Shown here: one piece after another, positions 53,010 through 62,639 of the stretch | Layout of the letters: the number at the start of each line of letters is the position of its first letter | How positions within the stretch are numbered: the first letter of the stretch is position 1 | Assembly: GCF_036178845.1 (NCBI RefSeq) | Contig: NZ_CP108070.1 | Span: forward strand, 11,408,001-11,472,000 | Direction: 5' to 3' | Length of the DNA: 64,000 nucleotides | Source of the DNA: Streptomyces sp. NBC_00271 | GTDB taxonomy: Bacteria > Actinomycetota > Actinomycetes > Streptomycetales > Streptomycetaceae | The notes under the pieces: generated by a model | Database searches by the model: none | What the model saw: the letters and a program-made list of their open reading frames with translations, nothing else | Told to the model about the DNA's origin: nothing | Program-made: the position numbers and the translations under genes

Positions 53010-53115
53010 GGCTTCTGGCCGCGTCTTCGCCTTGGAGGTCCAGCGGTATCCGTGGAGCAACTTCCGTACGAGGCCCTGGATGAACGATGCGGCGAGGGAA
53101 TTGTCGTAGCTCGAG
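53010..53115 (-). pseudogene. IS3-family OrfB scrap
   Basis: Minus strand: SSSYDNSLAASFIQGLVRKL followed by LHGYRWTSKAKTRPEAP. This corresponds to the third catalytic region (SYDNAxAESF...LKxEL) of IS3 OrfB with the Glu replaced by Ala. Confidence 0.6.
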
Positions 53116-53274
53116 CTCGGGCGAAGCGGGCCGTGCTGCGGCGGATGCCGCCTGTCCACGGGCCACCCCCCGTAGATCGGCAGCCTGCTGCCGATCTACC
53201 TCCCGGCCAACGGCGGGCTGCCCGCCGCCGTCTCCCGCGTGGCTGCCCGCTGGGACGCCGCCGACGCCGGCTGC

Positions 53275-53473
53275 CGGAGGTACCCCTTGATCGCGCCGGA
53301 GGCTATCCCGGCGGCAATCTGCCGGTTGAAGAACAGGAACATCAGCGGGGGCGGGATGGTAATCAGAGGGATGTTCATGAAGTGCAGGTTGTACTGAGTG
53401 CCGTAACGGCTGGAGAAGTTGTAGAGGGTCAGCTGCACCGTGGCGTTCTTGTCCCCGGGCAGTAAGAACTCCT
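53275..53473 (-). pseudogene. Sugar ABC transporter permease (MalG type), C-terminal fragment
   Basis: Minus strand: EFLLPGDKNATVQLTLYNFS, SRYGTQYNLHFMNIPLITIP and PLMFLFFNRQIAAGIASGAI followed by KG. The last is the canonical C-terminus of carbohydrate ABC permeases. Only about 60 codons remain, including a TTA codon. Confidence 0.7.
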
Positions 53474-53512
53474 AACGAAAGGAGTGGCGCGGACCGCTAG
53501 GCTCAGGTGGTC

Positions 53513-53857
53513 ATGAGTCAGAGTTTTCGCAAGCAGCAGCATTCTTCCGAGACGTCCGCCAGGGCGGAGTTGTCTAGCTTGTGCGGGACGACGAGGGTAG
53601 CCCGGCTTCCCTCGCGGCTGAACGGCACCCGGAGTCTTCCCTACTGGTCGACATCGGCCCGCGCCGCGCGGGCGGCGAAGATCTGGGGGAGTGGGCTACG
53701 GGTTGAATCCATGCCTCTGGATGCCTGGCGCGATAGCGAACTGCCTGCTGCCGCCAGTGAGGGACTCATGATCGGCGTCAAATGGAGCGGACCCCGTCTC
53801 GTCGGGTGGAGTTTCACTCCGGTCGAAGTCCTCAGACGACTCGCGGCGGCCGACTAG
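53513..53857 (+). CDS. DUF2750-like protein
   Basis: 114 residues. RLNGTRSLPYWSTSARAARA, SMPLDAWRDSELPAAASEGL and MIGVKWSGPRLVGWSFTPVE match the layout of DUF2750 proteins (LPxWS, then a W/F-acidic segment, then 'GVxWSGxRxxG'). Small cytoplasmic protein of unknown function. A repeat element begins two bases after its stop. Confidence 0.55.
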   Translation: MSQSFRKQQHSSETSARAELSSLCGTTRVARLPSRLNGTRSLPYWSTSARAARAAKIWGSGLRVESMPLDAWRDSELPAAASEGLMIGVKWSGPRLVGWSFTPVEVLRRLAAAD

Positions 53858-53858
53858 C

Positions 53859-53914
53859 GATCTTTAGCGGCTGGAGTTACGAAGGTTGGGCGATTCTGGT
53901 CTTGATGACGAGGG
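53859..53914 (+). repeat. Dispersed direct repeat, copy 1
   Basis: GATCTTTAGCGGCTGGAGTT, then ACGAAGGTT and a tail CTGGTCTTGATGACGAGG. It starts two bases after a TAG stop, exactly as copy 2 at 54705 does. Possibly an IS end or a mobile intergenic element. Confidence 0.6.
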
Positions 53915-54074
53915 CATGAAGCCATGATCGACCTGCTGCCGCAGTCGAGCACAGCAGGATTGCGAACCTTGAGCACATCACCTTGGACAAGCCGTGGGTG
54001 CCGCGCGGAGCCATCGATCTGGGAGGTCGGCGGCAGGCTGCTAATCGCTGCCACCCGTTGCCTACGACGTCTAC

Positions 54075-54313
54075 GATGTGGCGTCCGTACCGAGCGGACC
54101 CAGACGGCTCTCCACGACAGCGCCAGCCTGGCGGGCGGCCTCGCCGACGCGGGCAATGGCGCCGAGACCGGGGCGGAAGTCGGCTTCGTCGGCGGGCCGG
54201 TCGGGACCGTGGTCGACGGCGTCGTGGGCGGTGGCCTCGGTGACGTGGTCGGAATCGGCATCGGCATCGGCGAGGGCACCTTGTGGACGGGATCGAGGAT
54301 TTGTTGCAGATGA
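54075..54313 (+). pseudogene. Glycine-rich helical fragment (possible toxin N-part)
   Basis: DSASLAGGLADAGNGAETGA, EVGFVGGPVGTVVDGVVGGG and LGDVVGIGIGIGEGTLW show repeated Gly-zipper spacing, as in membrane-inserting or RHS/colicin-type toxin segments. No start or clear beginning; the frame overlaps the next gene by 31 bases. Tentative. Confidence 0.3.
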
Positions 54314-54702
54314 GGACCTGGCTGGAGGGGCTGTTCACACAGGGACGGCGCCGCACCTCGGATGAAACCGTGCTGGAGAGCCGGGCGGAGATCTCGCCCG
54401 AGGAGCGGGCGGTTCTGCTTGTCGGAATCCTTGACGACCCCACGGCGCGCGAGGATGAAAAGTCCGACGCGGCTATGGACCTGGAGTTTTTCTCCGGCCC
54501 GCTCGTCGAATCGGGCCTAATCCGGATCATCCGCGCCGAGGACTTCACCAGCGTGCTGGCCCAGGAGTGTGCGGAGTCCCTCGGCGGGATCTGGGCCAGG
54601 ACCGGCCGCGTGGACCTCGCCTTCATGACGCCGGCGAAGAACGAGGTCTTCGGCATCCTCGGCGTCCGCGCCCCGCACCTGCTGCCCCCTGGCGCCTTCT
54701 AG
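54283..54702 (+). CDS. Hypothetical acidic protein, possible immunity protein
   Basis: 139 residues from GTG 54283 (GAGGG upstream). Acidic, helical: SPEERAVLLVGILDDPTARE, MDLEFFSGPLVESGLIRIIR, EDFTSVLAQECAESLGGIWA. HEAT-like helical composition and overlap with the glycine-rich fragment suggest a toxin-immunity remnant, but no family is recognised. Repeat copy 2 begins two bases after its stop. Confidence 0.5.
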   Translation: MDGIEDLLQMRTWLEGLFTQGRRRTSDETVLESRAEISPEERAVLLVGILDDPTAREDEKSDAAMDLEFFSGPLVESGLIRIIRAEDFTSVLAQECAESLGGIWARTGRVDLAFMTPAKNEVFGILGVRAPHLLPPGAF

Positions 54703-54704
54703 AA

Positions 54705-54762
54705 GATCTTTAACGGCTGGGTTAGGGAGGTTCGAGGTCGAGCCTGGTCTTGGCGATGAGGC
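54705..54762 (+). repeat. Dispersed direct repeat, copy 2
   Basis: GATCTTTAACGGCTGGGTTA, then GGGAGGTT and CCTGGTCTTGGCGATGAGG; about 75 percent like copy 1, same orientation, same position relative to the preceding stop codon. Confidence 0.6.
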
Positions 54763-54998
54763 CCTACACGAGGGTAGGCGGCGAGCCCTCGCTCCCTCAG
54801 CCGCCCGCCTCAACGATGCGGGGCGGGCTTTAGCTGCGGTGTCGCCCGGGCTGGGCACGGGGAACGCGCTGAGCTGCTGGTGCAGCTCGGGGTGGTGGCG
54901 GTGACGGGGCTGCCGAATCTGCGGCTGCCCCGGGTGTTCAGCTGAGACGCGGGTGGCCGACCGAGAGCTGAGCGGGACCGACCGCGCCCGGTACGGCA

Positions 54999-55035
54999 GC
55001 AGGGCCCGGACCGCGCGTCGCGGTCCGGGCCCTGC
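54999..55035 (-). terminator. Strong stem-loop terminator
   Basis: Perfect 17-bp stem GCAGGGCCCGGACCGCG with a three-base CGT loop, 32 bases downstream of the DUF6243 stop. No U-tract. Confidence 0.8.
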
Positions 55036-55067
55036 CCCGTGCGGTGCCGCCCTACGACGGCGGTGCG

Positions 55068-55283
55068 TCAGCTCTGTGCGGTGTCGTCGCCCGCCTGCCC
55101 GGCGCCCTCAGCTGCGCCTGCCTTCTCGCGCATCTTGCGCACCAGCTCCGCCTTCTGGTCGGCCGCACCCTGGCGGTCGAGGTTGCGGTACGGACCGTTG
55201 TTCTGCCGTTCGGCGCGGGACAGCTTCTTGCGCTGGCCGCCGCCCATGCCCACGGGGTTGTTGATGTTCTTGCTCACGGTCAC
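55068..55283 (-). CDS. DUF6243 family small protein
   Basis: 71 residues from GTG 55283 with GGGAG eight bases upstream. Sequence SKNINNPVGMGGGQRKKLSR, QNNGPYRNLDRQGAADQKAE and LVRKMREKAG is typical of the Streptomyces DUF6243 family: small, highly charged, probably disordered or nucleic-acid-associated, function unknown. Followed by a strong terminator. Confidence 0.8.
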   Translation of the reverse strand: MTVSKNINNPVGMGGGQRKKLSRAERQNNGPYRNLDRQGAADQKAELVRKMREKAGAAEGAGQAGDDTAQS

Positions 55284-55671
55284 GGGTTCTCCCGGTAATG
55301 ATTTGAAGTGATCTACGGATTCATCGGTGGAGGATGGGCGGCGACCTCGAAGGACGTCAGCAGGGGCCCATCACGCTCTCACTCGTAAATCGGCGTCTGG
55401 AAGAACATGACAAAGACGATACCCGCTTCCGTCGGCCCCGCACACCAACCTTTTCGCCGCCCCGGCGTCGGCCGGGCCTTCGGCGAGCGCCCGGGGTCAG
55501 CCCGATTCCTTCCGGGAATCTCAGCACCGCCAGCACCCGCCGGTGGTCGCCGCCCGCCCGGGCAAGTCCAGATGGGCGTTACTGGGCCGCCGCGGGCGTT
55601 GTCAGTGGTCGCGAGCACACTGACGGCATGAGAGATCATCTCACTTGCGCCCCGCCGCTACGGGTCAACCT
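55284..55671. other. Intergenic, no gene recognised
   Basis: About 390 bases upstream of the DUF6243 gene, presumably with its promoter. No recognisable coding sequence. Confidence 0.45.
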
Positions 55672-56202
55672 TCAGGCAGCGTCGAAGCCGCTGCCCGCGA
55701 GGGCCTGTAGATAGGGGTTCCGTCGTGTCACGGGTTGGCTCGAGAAAATCAGAGCGAGAGCGTCCTTCAGCGACTGCTCCACCAGGCTGTCGAACTCACT
55801 CGCCGGGCAGTGCCCTTCTGCGGGGCGGAAGTGCCAGCCCTCCCGGGTGGCGTATCGGGTGCGCAATCCAATGAGTTCCTTGTCCCGCGTGAAGCGCCAT
55901 TCGCCCTGTCGATCAGACAGTTCAAACACTGCGAGCCCTTCCTCGCGGAGCGTGACCCTTACGCCGTGAAGCATTAGGACAAAGTCCAGAACGCAGACGG
56001 AGGTCGCGGCGTCGGAGAAGTCGCCATTGCCGATCCTGAGGCTGACGTCAACCTTGAAGTTGTCCCAGATGAAGGCAGACTGGGTGAGCTCCTCAACCAC
56101 CGTGGGCTCGCGGAAGGCATCGAGTGGGACCCACCCTGGGCCCCATGACTTGTCTCCAGGGCTGGGAACGAAACTGAGTGAAGGCGTTGCGGGTGTGCTC
56201 AC
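55672..56202 (-). CDS. Hypothetical protein
   Basis: About 176 residues from GTG 56202 (a longer in-frame form exists). WGPGWVPLDAFREPTVVEEL, ATSVCVLDFVLMLHGVRVTL, FELSDRQGEWRFTRDKELIG and EFDSLVEQSLKDALALIFSS look like a folded alpha/beta cytoplasmic protein, but no family is recognised. Isolated gene between unrelated units. Confidence 0.55.
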   Translation of the reverse strand: MSTPATPSLSFVPSPGDKSWGPGWVPLDAFREPTVVEELTQSAFIWDNFKVDVSLRIGNGDFSDAATSVCVLDFVLMLHGVRVTLREEGLAVFELSDRQGEWRFTRDKELIGLRTRYATREGWHFRPAEGHCPASEFDSLVEQSLKDALALIFSSQPVTRRNPYLQALAGSGFDAA

Positions 56203-56433
56203 CGCTCCAGGATGCCGGACGGGGTGACGGCCGTTGCGGGTCTGGCCACATTGGTATCGCGTTCGATGGCGGCTAGGAGTGTGTCTCACTAACCGGCAAC
56301 CCGCTTCTGAGGCTTTCACTTCGGGGTGGCGGTCCGCAGGTAGCGAGCATCCTGTGCTGAGGCGCGGACATGTGTCCAGCCGAAAGGGTAATATTCTTCT
56401 CTTTCACGGCTGTTAGCGGCGAGTGGGGCAGAT

Positions 56434-56895
56434 GTGTCACGCCAGGAGACGTTGATCAGGTGGCTGGCCAAGGCCGGGATCCGAGATGATCGTGTTCCGC
56501 TGGAGGGGTTGGCCGCCGTTCCGGCGTTGGTGTCCATCGCGGGGGTTTCGCTTCGTGTTGACACCGTTCTGTGGCGCGACTTCCAGCCAATTTCTCCGCC
56601 GGACGGTCAACCGCTGATCGCGGCGGCCTTGGTCCAAGCCGTCGGATCCATGGCATTGCCTGAGGGCCTGGTGGCGAAGCGCATTGCAATCGTCCACGAG
56701 CGCACCGCTTGGATTGCGCCCGTGGTCGAAGGACACCGCCGGGAACAGGGCGAATCCCGCTTCGAGGTGATCGCCCGGACTGGACCGAAATGGGGGCCGG
56801 GTGTCGCAGTCGACGTGATTCTCCAGCTCCAGGACGCGGAGGGCCGCACTTACCTGCTGCGTGCCGCCAACCAGATGATCAAGCGTACGGACTGA
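56434..56895 (+). CDS. Hypothetical protein
   Basis: 153 residues from GTG 56434; the ribosome site is weak. LIRWLAKAGIRDDRVPLEGL, LPEGLVAKRIAIVHERTAWI, GWGVAVDVILQ-like PKWGPGVAVDVILQLQDAEG and TYLLRAANQMIKR suggest a beta-sandwich protein. No family recognised. Confidence 0.5.
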   Translation: MSRQETLIRWLAKAGIRDDRVPLEGLAAVPALVSIAGVSLRVDTVLWRDFQPISPPDGQPLIAAALVQAVGSMALPEGLVAKRIAIVHERTAWIAPVVEGHRREQGESRFEVIARTGPKWGPGVAVDVILQLQDAEGRTYLLRAANQMIKRTD

Positions 56896-57016
56896 CGCCG
56901 AGTCCGAATGCCCCGCGGTCAGGTCGGCCCACTCGGATGTCGCATGACATCGCGATACTCCGCCGGCCAGGGCGTCACCCCGAGGCAACAATCTCAGTTG
57001 CGGTTCGGGATCATTC

Positions 57017-58250
57017 ATGCGGGATGATCCCGGTATGTATGAAGGGGATGGGCTGTTCGAGGTCGAGCCGGTCGGGAAGAAGCGGCCGCAGGGCCCTGTG
57101 TCGGCGGTGGACAAGACGTTTCGGGCGTTCGACCCGCATCAGGTCCTGCTGTTGCCGCCGTTGCTGGACGGCTGGCTGCCCGAGGACCACCTGGCCCGGT
57201 TTGTCGCCGATCTGGTCGACGAGGTGCTCGACCTCGGGCCGGTCCTGGCCGACTACACCGAAGAGCGCGGTACCCGCCCTACGACCCGCGGCTGATGGTG
57301 CGTCTGCTGATCTACGGCTACACCACCGGCGTCCGCTCCTCCCGGACGATTGAGCGCCGCCTGGCCGACGATGTCGCGTTCCGCTTCCTGGCCGTCGGCC
57401 AGGCCCCGGGCCTCCGCTCGATCGCCCGGTTCCGCCGCCGCCACCTCGATGCGCTCGCCGGTCTGTTCACCCAGTCCCTGCACCTCGCGCAGAAGCTCGG
57501 CATGGTCAAGTCGGGCCGCGTCGCGCTGGTCGGCACCAAACTGGAGGCCGGCGCCTCCAAGCATAAGGCGATGAGCTACGGCCGCCTGATCGGCAAGGAA
57601 GGGCGGATCGAGGCCGAGATCGCCCAGCTGGAGGCGAAGGCCCAGGCCCTGCTGGCCGATGCGGAGGCCGCCGACGAAGCCGAGGACCAGACCTTCGGCG
57701 TGGACGGCAAGGAGTGGACCTGCCCGCCGAGCTGGACCGGCGCGAGAAGCGCGTGGCGAAGCTGCAAGCCGCCCGCGCGCAGATCGAGGCCGAGGCCGCC
57801 GACAAGGCCTCAGCCCACGCCGAGGACAAGGAACGCCGCAGTCAGGAGCGTGCCGGCACCAGCGACGAGCAGGCCGTCACCGACGCCGGCCAGAAGGCCG
57901 CCGCCACCGCCCGCCGCAGGCCCAAGGCCCAGGCCAACTTCACCGACCCCGACTCGTGGATCATGAAGAACAGCGACGGCGCCCACATCCAGGCCTACAA
58001 CGCCCAGGCCGTCGTCGATGAGGAACATGAGGTCATCACCGCCGCCGACGTGACGTGCAACCCCTCGGACGCGCTGAACTACACCACAATGCTCGACCAG
58101 TCCGCAGCGAACACCGGCACCCACCCCAAGCACGCGCTGGTCGACGCCGGATACTGCTCCGAGACCAACCTTGAGGCCGCGCGAGAGCGCCAACTCGTCT
58201 GCGACACCGACACGTTCGTGGCCACCGATCGGAGCAATGGGAGCCAGTGA
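57017..58250 (+). pseudogene. IS1182-family transposase, two frameshifts, 3'-truncated
   Basis: Frame 1 (57017-57295): FRAFDPHQVLLLPPLLDGWL, LARFVADLVDEVLDL. Frame 2 from 57295: MVRLLIYGYTTGVRSSRTIE, FLAVGQAPGLRSIARFRRRH and VALVGTKLEAGASKHKAMSY, in which the catalytic Asp (usually 'DGTKxxANAS') reads VGTK. Frame 3 from 57714: ERRSQERAGTSDEQAVTDAG, DPDSWIMKNSDGAHIQAYNA and HPKHALVDAGYCSETNLEAA (second Asp). The C-terminal Glu region is absent. Confidence 0.87.
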
Positions 58251-58851
58251 CACTGGATCAGCTCCTTGAATCGAGTATGCGCGAAAGGTTCGCCGCTGTT
58301 TGGCGGGGCGGCGACATGGCAGGAGATGAGTCGTGATGGCCTTGCTCCACGTCTGATCCCTCTGCGGTCCTCGTGGTGTGTGACCGAGAACGACCGGAGA
58401 GCCTGGGCCGAGCTTGGCATAGACGCCACAGGCGTCGGTCAGGAAGACGTCGTGGCCGTCGTCGCGGATATCCAGGGGATCCGCAGTTGACGCAACCAGT
58501 GCTGGTGGGCGAGGGCACGCGCTGAGTTCACGTCATCGATGGGTGATGGGCTTCCCGCGGGGGGCCGACAGCCCCACAGCCGGTACCCACTCGCCGTCAC
58601 CCCGGCGGAGGGCATGCGCCAAGCCGCCGACCGGGATGCCCCACAGGCCCGTTGCTCCGTCCCTCGACACGCCGAATTCATGGGGCGGTCCGCCGCTGTC
58701 CCCCCGGACGCGCGGTGGCCGACGACCCCGTCTGCTCGCGGCGTAACTGTGCCATGGCGCAAGAGCGACACGGGTGACCCCTTGAACGACGGCGGGGGAG
58801 GCCGGAGGATCCAGTGATCTTTCGCTTTTCGCCGCGTCTCAGGAGTCTTCC
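58251..58851 (+). other. Intergenic region with a possible short ORF
   Basis: About 600 bases. A frame at 58266-58490 (TTG start; REAWAELG-like [20 protein letters not shown]) might encode 74 residues of unknown function. The right end contains AGGAG at 58840-58844, the ribosome site of the protease gene. No other gene seen. Confidence 0.35.
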
Positions 58852-61800
58852 TTGCCCAAGGTTCCCATCCCCCGGCCCGGGCCGATCGCCCTCGCCGTGG
58901 CGGCCGCGCTCACACTCGGCGTCATACCGGCGACTGCCGCTGTGTCCGCGTACTCCGCCGGTGAGGTGTCGCACAACGACGCCGGACACCACACCCCCGG
59001 CGATGCCGGCACGCACACCGTCACCCTGATCACGGGTGACAAGGTCACCATCGGGACCGCCGCCGACGGCACCGTCGTGCGCTCCTTCCAGGCCGCCAGC
59101 GGAGCCACCACCGGCTTCCACCGCGCTGTCGTGGACGGCGCCACCTATGTCTACCCCGACGCCGCCCTGCCGTACGTGAGCGCCGGCAAACTCGACAAGC
59201 AGCTCTTCAACGTGACGCGGCTGATCACCGAGGGCTATGACGACGCGCACAGCTCCCGGCTGCCGCTGATCGTGCGCTACACCGGAGCCGCCGCCAAGGC
59301 CCGCACCCGGACGAAGATGGCCGGCTCGACCAACGTCCGCCGCCTGGACAGCATCCAGGGCGCGGCCCTCGCGCAGAACCACAAGCAGGCACCGGAGTTC
59401 TGGTCCTCGCTCACCAGGGGTTCCGGCGCGGCGGCCCGGTCCGCGAAGCCGTCCTTCGCGGGCGGCGTCGCCAACGTGTGGCTCGACGGCAAGGTGAAGG
59501 CCGACCTGGCCGACTCCACCGCCCAGATCGGCGCGCAGAAGGTATGGGCGGAGGGCGACACCGGCCAGGGCGTGAAGGTCGCGATGCTCGACAGCGGCGC
59601 GGACACCGAACACCCGGACCTGGTCGGGCAGGTGTCCGACAGTGCCAGCTTCGTCCCCGGCGAGGACGACATCGCCGACTACAACGGCCACGGCACGCAC
59701 GTCGCCTCGACCATCGCCGGCACGGGCAGTGCCTCCGACGGCAAGGAGCGGGGTGTCGCCTCCGGCGCCCGGCTGGCCGTCGGCAAGGTGCTCAACTCCG
59801 AGGGCAGCGGCCAGGAATCCTGGATCATCGCGGGCATGGAGTGGGCCGCCCGCGACCAGAAGGCCAGGATCATCAGCATGAGTCTGGGCGGCGGCGGTGA
59901 CAAGACAGACCCGATGAGCCAGGCCGTCGACGAACTCAGCCACGACACGGGCGCGTTGTTCGTGATCGCGGCGGGCAACGGCGGCCCGCACTCCATCAGC
60001 AGCCCCGGTGCCGCAGACTCCGCGCTGACCGTCGGTGCCGTCGACTCCACCGACACGCTCGCCGACTTCTCCAGCCAGGGCCCGCGTGACGGCGACGGCG
60101 GGCTGAAGCCGGAGATCACCGCGCCCGGCGTCGACATCGTCGCGGCGCGCTCGCACTACAAGCGCGGCTCCGGCTACTACACCACGATGAGCGGCACGTC
60201 GATGGCGACGCCGCACGTCGCCGGTGCCGCCGCGCTCCTCGCCTCTGAGCACCCCGACTGGACGGGCACCCAGCTCAAGGAGGCGCTGGTCAGCAGCGCC
60301 AAGGCAACCCCGGCGTACACCCCGTACCAGGCGGGCGCGGGCCGACTCGACGCGCTGGCGGCCGTGCACACCACGGTCTTCGCCACTACGAGCGCCTACT
60401 CCGGCTTCCACACGTGGCCCCCGAAGCCCGGGGAGACCGACGTCCAGACGGTGACGTACACCAACGTCGGCGACGCCCCGGTCAGCCTCGACCTGGCGGT
60501 CAACGGCACTGTGCCCGCAGGGTTGTTCAGCCTCTCCTCGGACCACGTCACCGTGCCCGCGCACGGCACCGCCACGGTCAAGCTGACCGCGGCTCTGGAC
60601 AAGCTGGCCGGCGACCAGTCGGTCAGCGCCATGATCACCGGTACGGACGGCACCGGAGCCGTCCGCGCCCGGACCCTGATCGGCGCGGCCCGAGAGGGCC
60701 AGCGGCAGAATCTGACTGTCGTCGCGAAGGACCGTGCGGGCAAGCCGCTGGCGGGCCGGGTCGTCCTCACCGCCGAGCACCTTTTCACGGTGATGGACCT
60801 CGACGCGTCCGGCACCGGCACGACGCGGCTGCCCGTCGGCAGCTACAGCGGCTGGCTCACCGGGGACGTGCAGGGCTCCGAAGGCCCGCACTCGCGCGGC
60901 ATGGTGCTGCTCGCCTTCAACGACGTGAAGCTGGACCAGGACCGCACCGTCACCCTGGACGGCCGCAAGGCACGCCGGATCCTGGCGCGCGTGCCGCAGC
61001 AGACCACCGCCGTCGCGCCGCGCCTGGACGCCCACCGGTCCTTCAGCGACAGCCTGGTGGAGACGTCGATGCTGCCCAACCCGTCGTACGACAGCATCTG
61101 GGCGCTCCCGACCGGCAAGAAGGTCACCGACGGCGAGTTCGAGACCGGCGCCCGCTTCCGCCTCGAGCAGCCCGCGCTGACCGTGAGCACGAAGTCGACG
61201 ACTTTCAACGACCCGCTGGTCAAGCGCGCGGCCACGCCGCTGCCCGCCGGTACCCGGAACCTGACGGCGGTCTTCGCCGGTGACGGTACGGCCGAGGAGC
61301 TCGCGCGGCAGAACGTGCGTGGCAAGGCCGTCGTGGTGCGCGGCGCCGGCACGGAAGGGATCAAGGCCCAGGCGGAGGCCGCCGCGGCCGCCGGCGCCCG
61401 GCTGCTGCTGGTCGTCAACGACGGCGTCGGCCGCCTGCAGCCCTGGGACGAGAACCCCTGGAGCCCGGAGAGCCCGGCCCCGGTGACGGTGGCGACGCTC
61501 AACGCCGACCAGGGCGCCGACCTGCTCGGCCAACTCCGGCACGGCGCGGTCTCGCTGAAGGTCACCTCGCACCCCACGACCGACTACGTCTACGACGTCG
61601 TGCACCACTGGACGGGCGCCGTTCCGGCGGACCCGACCTGGCGTGAGAAGTCCAAGGACCTCGGCCGGGTGAACGTCTCCTTCCGGAACTACCGGCAGGG
61701 CAAGGCGATGGAGTTCCGTCCGGACGTCTGGCGCGGCTGGGCCGTCGGCAACCAGCTCACCGCGCCCGCCCAGGGCGAGCGCACCGACTGGGTCACCGCC

Positions 61801-62565
61801 GGCACCACGTGGCTTGACGACGCCTTCATCCAGGGCGAGACCGGGCAGCACTCGATCGACCCGCTGAACTACCCGGCGCGCAAGACCGGCAAGGTCAGCT
61901 GGTTCGGCCCGATCCAGCGGCCCCGCATGGGCCCGATCAACTACCAGCCGGTGCGCTACCTCGACACGATGTACATCACCGCGCCCGGCTGGGGTGACTC
62001 GGGGTCCGGCCACGTCGGCGAGGCCGGCGCGAACTTCGACGTCAAGGACTGGATGTCGCTCTACCAGGGCGACCAGCAGCTCGACTGGGGCAACGCCGAG
62101 TACCTGCAGGTTCCCGGCCTCGGCGCCGAGCGCCTGCCCTACCGGCTGGTCCTCGACAACGACCGCGGTACCTGGGCCAACCCGTACTCGACGCACACGC
62201 TGACCGAGTGGGACTTCACCTCCGCGGTCACCGGCAGCGATGCGGCGGTGTCCCTGCCGCTCATCCAGCTCGACTACGGCGTGGACACCGACAAGTCCGG
62301 CCGTGCCGACCGGCACGCCGGCCTGACGGTGACCGCCTCGCACCTGCCGGGCACCACCGCCACCATCGGGAAGCCGACCGTCGAGGTGTCGTACGACGAC
62401 GGTGCGACCTGGCAGCGGACCGACCTGAGCCGGTGCGACGACGGATGGCGGACGAACCTGCGCGCGCCGCGGTCCGCCGACTTCGTCACCCTCCGGGTCG
62501 GCGCCCGGGACAGCGCGGGCAACACCGTCTCGCAGACGATCACCCGGGCCTTCGGCCTGCGCTGA
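58852..62565 (+). CDS. Large secreted subtilisin-like serine protease (S8)
   Basis: 1,237 residues from TTG 58852 with AGGAG nine bases upstream. Signal peptide 1-33 (PIALAVAAALTLGVIPATAA), propeptide to about 220, S8 domain 225-510 with Asp247 (VAMLDSGADTEHPDL), His280 (NGHGTHVASTIAG) and Ser450 (MSGTSMATPHVAGA), and oxyanion Asn in IAAGNGGPHS. Beyond it lie Ig-like and protease-associated domains (GKAVVVRGAGTEGIKAQAEA, LLLVVNDGVGRLQPW) and a beta-rich C-terminus (TVEVSYDDGATWQRTDLSRC). It should degrade extracellular protein. Single gene with a terminator behind it. Confidence 0.93.
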   Translation: MPKVPIPRPGPIALAVAAALTLGVIPATAAVSAYSAGEVSHNDAGHHTPGDAGTHTVTLITGDKVTIGTAADGTVVRSFQAASGATTGFHRAVVDGATYVYPDAALPYVSAGKLDKQLFNVTRLITEGYDDAHSSRLPLIVRYTGAAAKARTRTKMAGSTNVRRLDSIQGAALAQNHKQAPEFWSSLTRGSGAAARSAKPSFAGGVANVWLDGKVKADLADSTAQIGAQKVWAEGDTGQGVKVAMLDSGADTEHPDLVGQVSDSASFVPGEDDIADYNGHGTHVASTIAGTGSASDGKERGVASGARLAVGKVLNSEGSGQESWIIAGMEWAARDQKARIISMSLGGGGDKTDPMSQAVDELSHDTGALFVIAAGNGGPHSISSPGAADSALTVGAVDSTDTLADFSSQGPRDGDGGLKPEITAPGVDIVAARSHYKRGSGYYTTMSGTSMATPHVAGAAALLASEHPDWTGTQLKEALVSSAKATPAYTPYQAGAGRLDALAAVHTTVFATTSAYSGFHTWPPKPGETDVQTVTYTNVGDAPVSLDLAVNGTVPAGLFSLSSDHVTVPAHGTATVKLTAALDKLAGDQSVSAMITGTDGTGAVRARTLIGAAREGQRQNLTVVAKDRAGKPLAGRVVLTAEHLFTVMDLDASGTGTTRLPVGSYSGWLTGDVQGSEGPHSRGMVLLAFNDVKLDQDRTVTLDGRKARRILARVPQQTTAVAPRLDAHRSFSDSLVETSMLPNPSYDSIWALPTGKKVTDGEFETGARFRLEQPALTVSTKSTTFNDPLVKRAATPLPAGTRNLTAVFAGDGTAEELARQNVRGKAVVVRGAGTEGIKAQAEAAAAAGARLLLVVNDGVGRLQPWDENPWSPESPAPVTVATLNADQGADLLGQLRHGAVSLKVTSHPTTDYVYDVVHHWTGAVPADPTWREKSKDLGRVNVSFRNYRQGKAMEFRPDVWRGWAVGNQLTAPAQGERTDWVTAGTTWLDDAFIQGETGQHSIDPLNYPARKTGKVSWFGPIQRPRMGPINYQPVRYLDTMYITAPGWGDSGSGHVGEAGANFDVKDWMSLYQGDQQLDWGNAEYLQVPGLGAERLPYRLVLDNDRGTWANPYSTHTLTEWDFTSAVTGSDAAVSLPLIQLDYGVDTDKSGRADRHAGLTVTASHLPGTTATIGKPTVEVSYDDGATWQRTDLSRCDDGWRTNLRAPRSADFVTLRVGARDSAGNTVSQTITRAFGLR

Positions 62566-62599
62566 CGTCATACCCCGGGAGGTCACCTGGGACAGCACC

Positions 62600-62636
62600 G
62601 CGTGGGTGGGACCGCAGCCGGCGGTCCCGCCCACGC
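62600..62636 (+). terminator. Stem-loop terminator of the S8 protease gene
   Basis: GCGTGGGTGGGACCG pairs with CGGTCCCGCCCACGC (15 bp, one G-U pair) around a seven-base loop, 35 bases after the protease stop. Confidence 0.8.
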
Positions 62637-62639
62637 GGC

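Noticed and set aside
58678..62634. 1,318-codon minus-strand open frame antisense to the S8 protease
   Set aside because: Gly/Arg/Val-rich antisense shadow with no domain; the plus-strand protease has signal peptide, triad and ribosome site.
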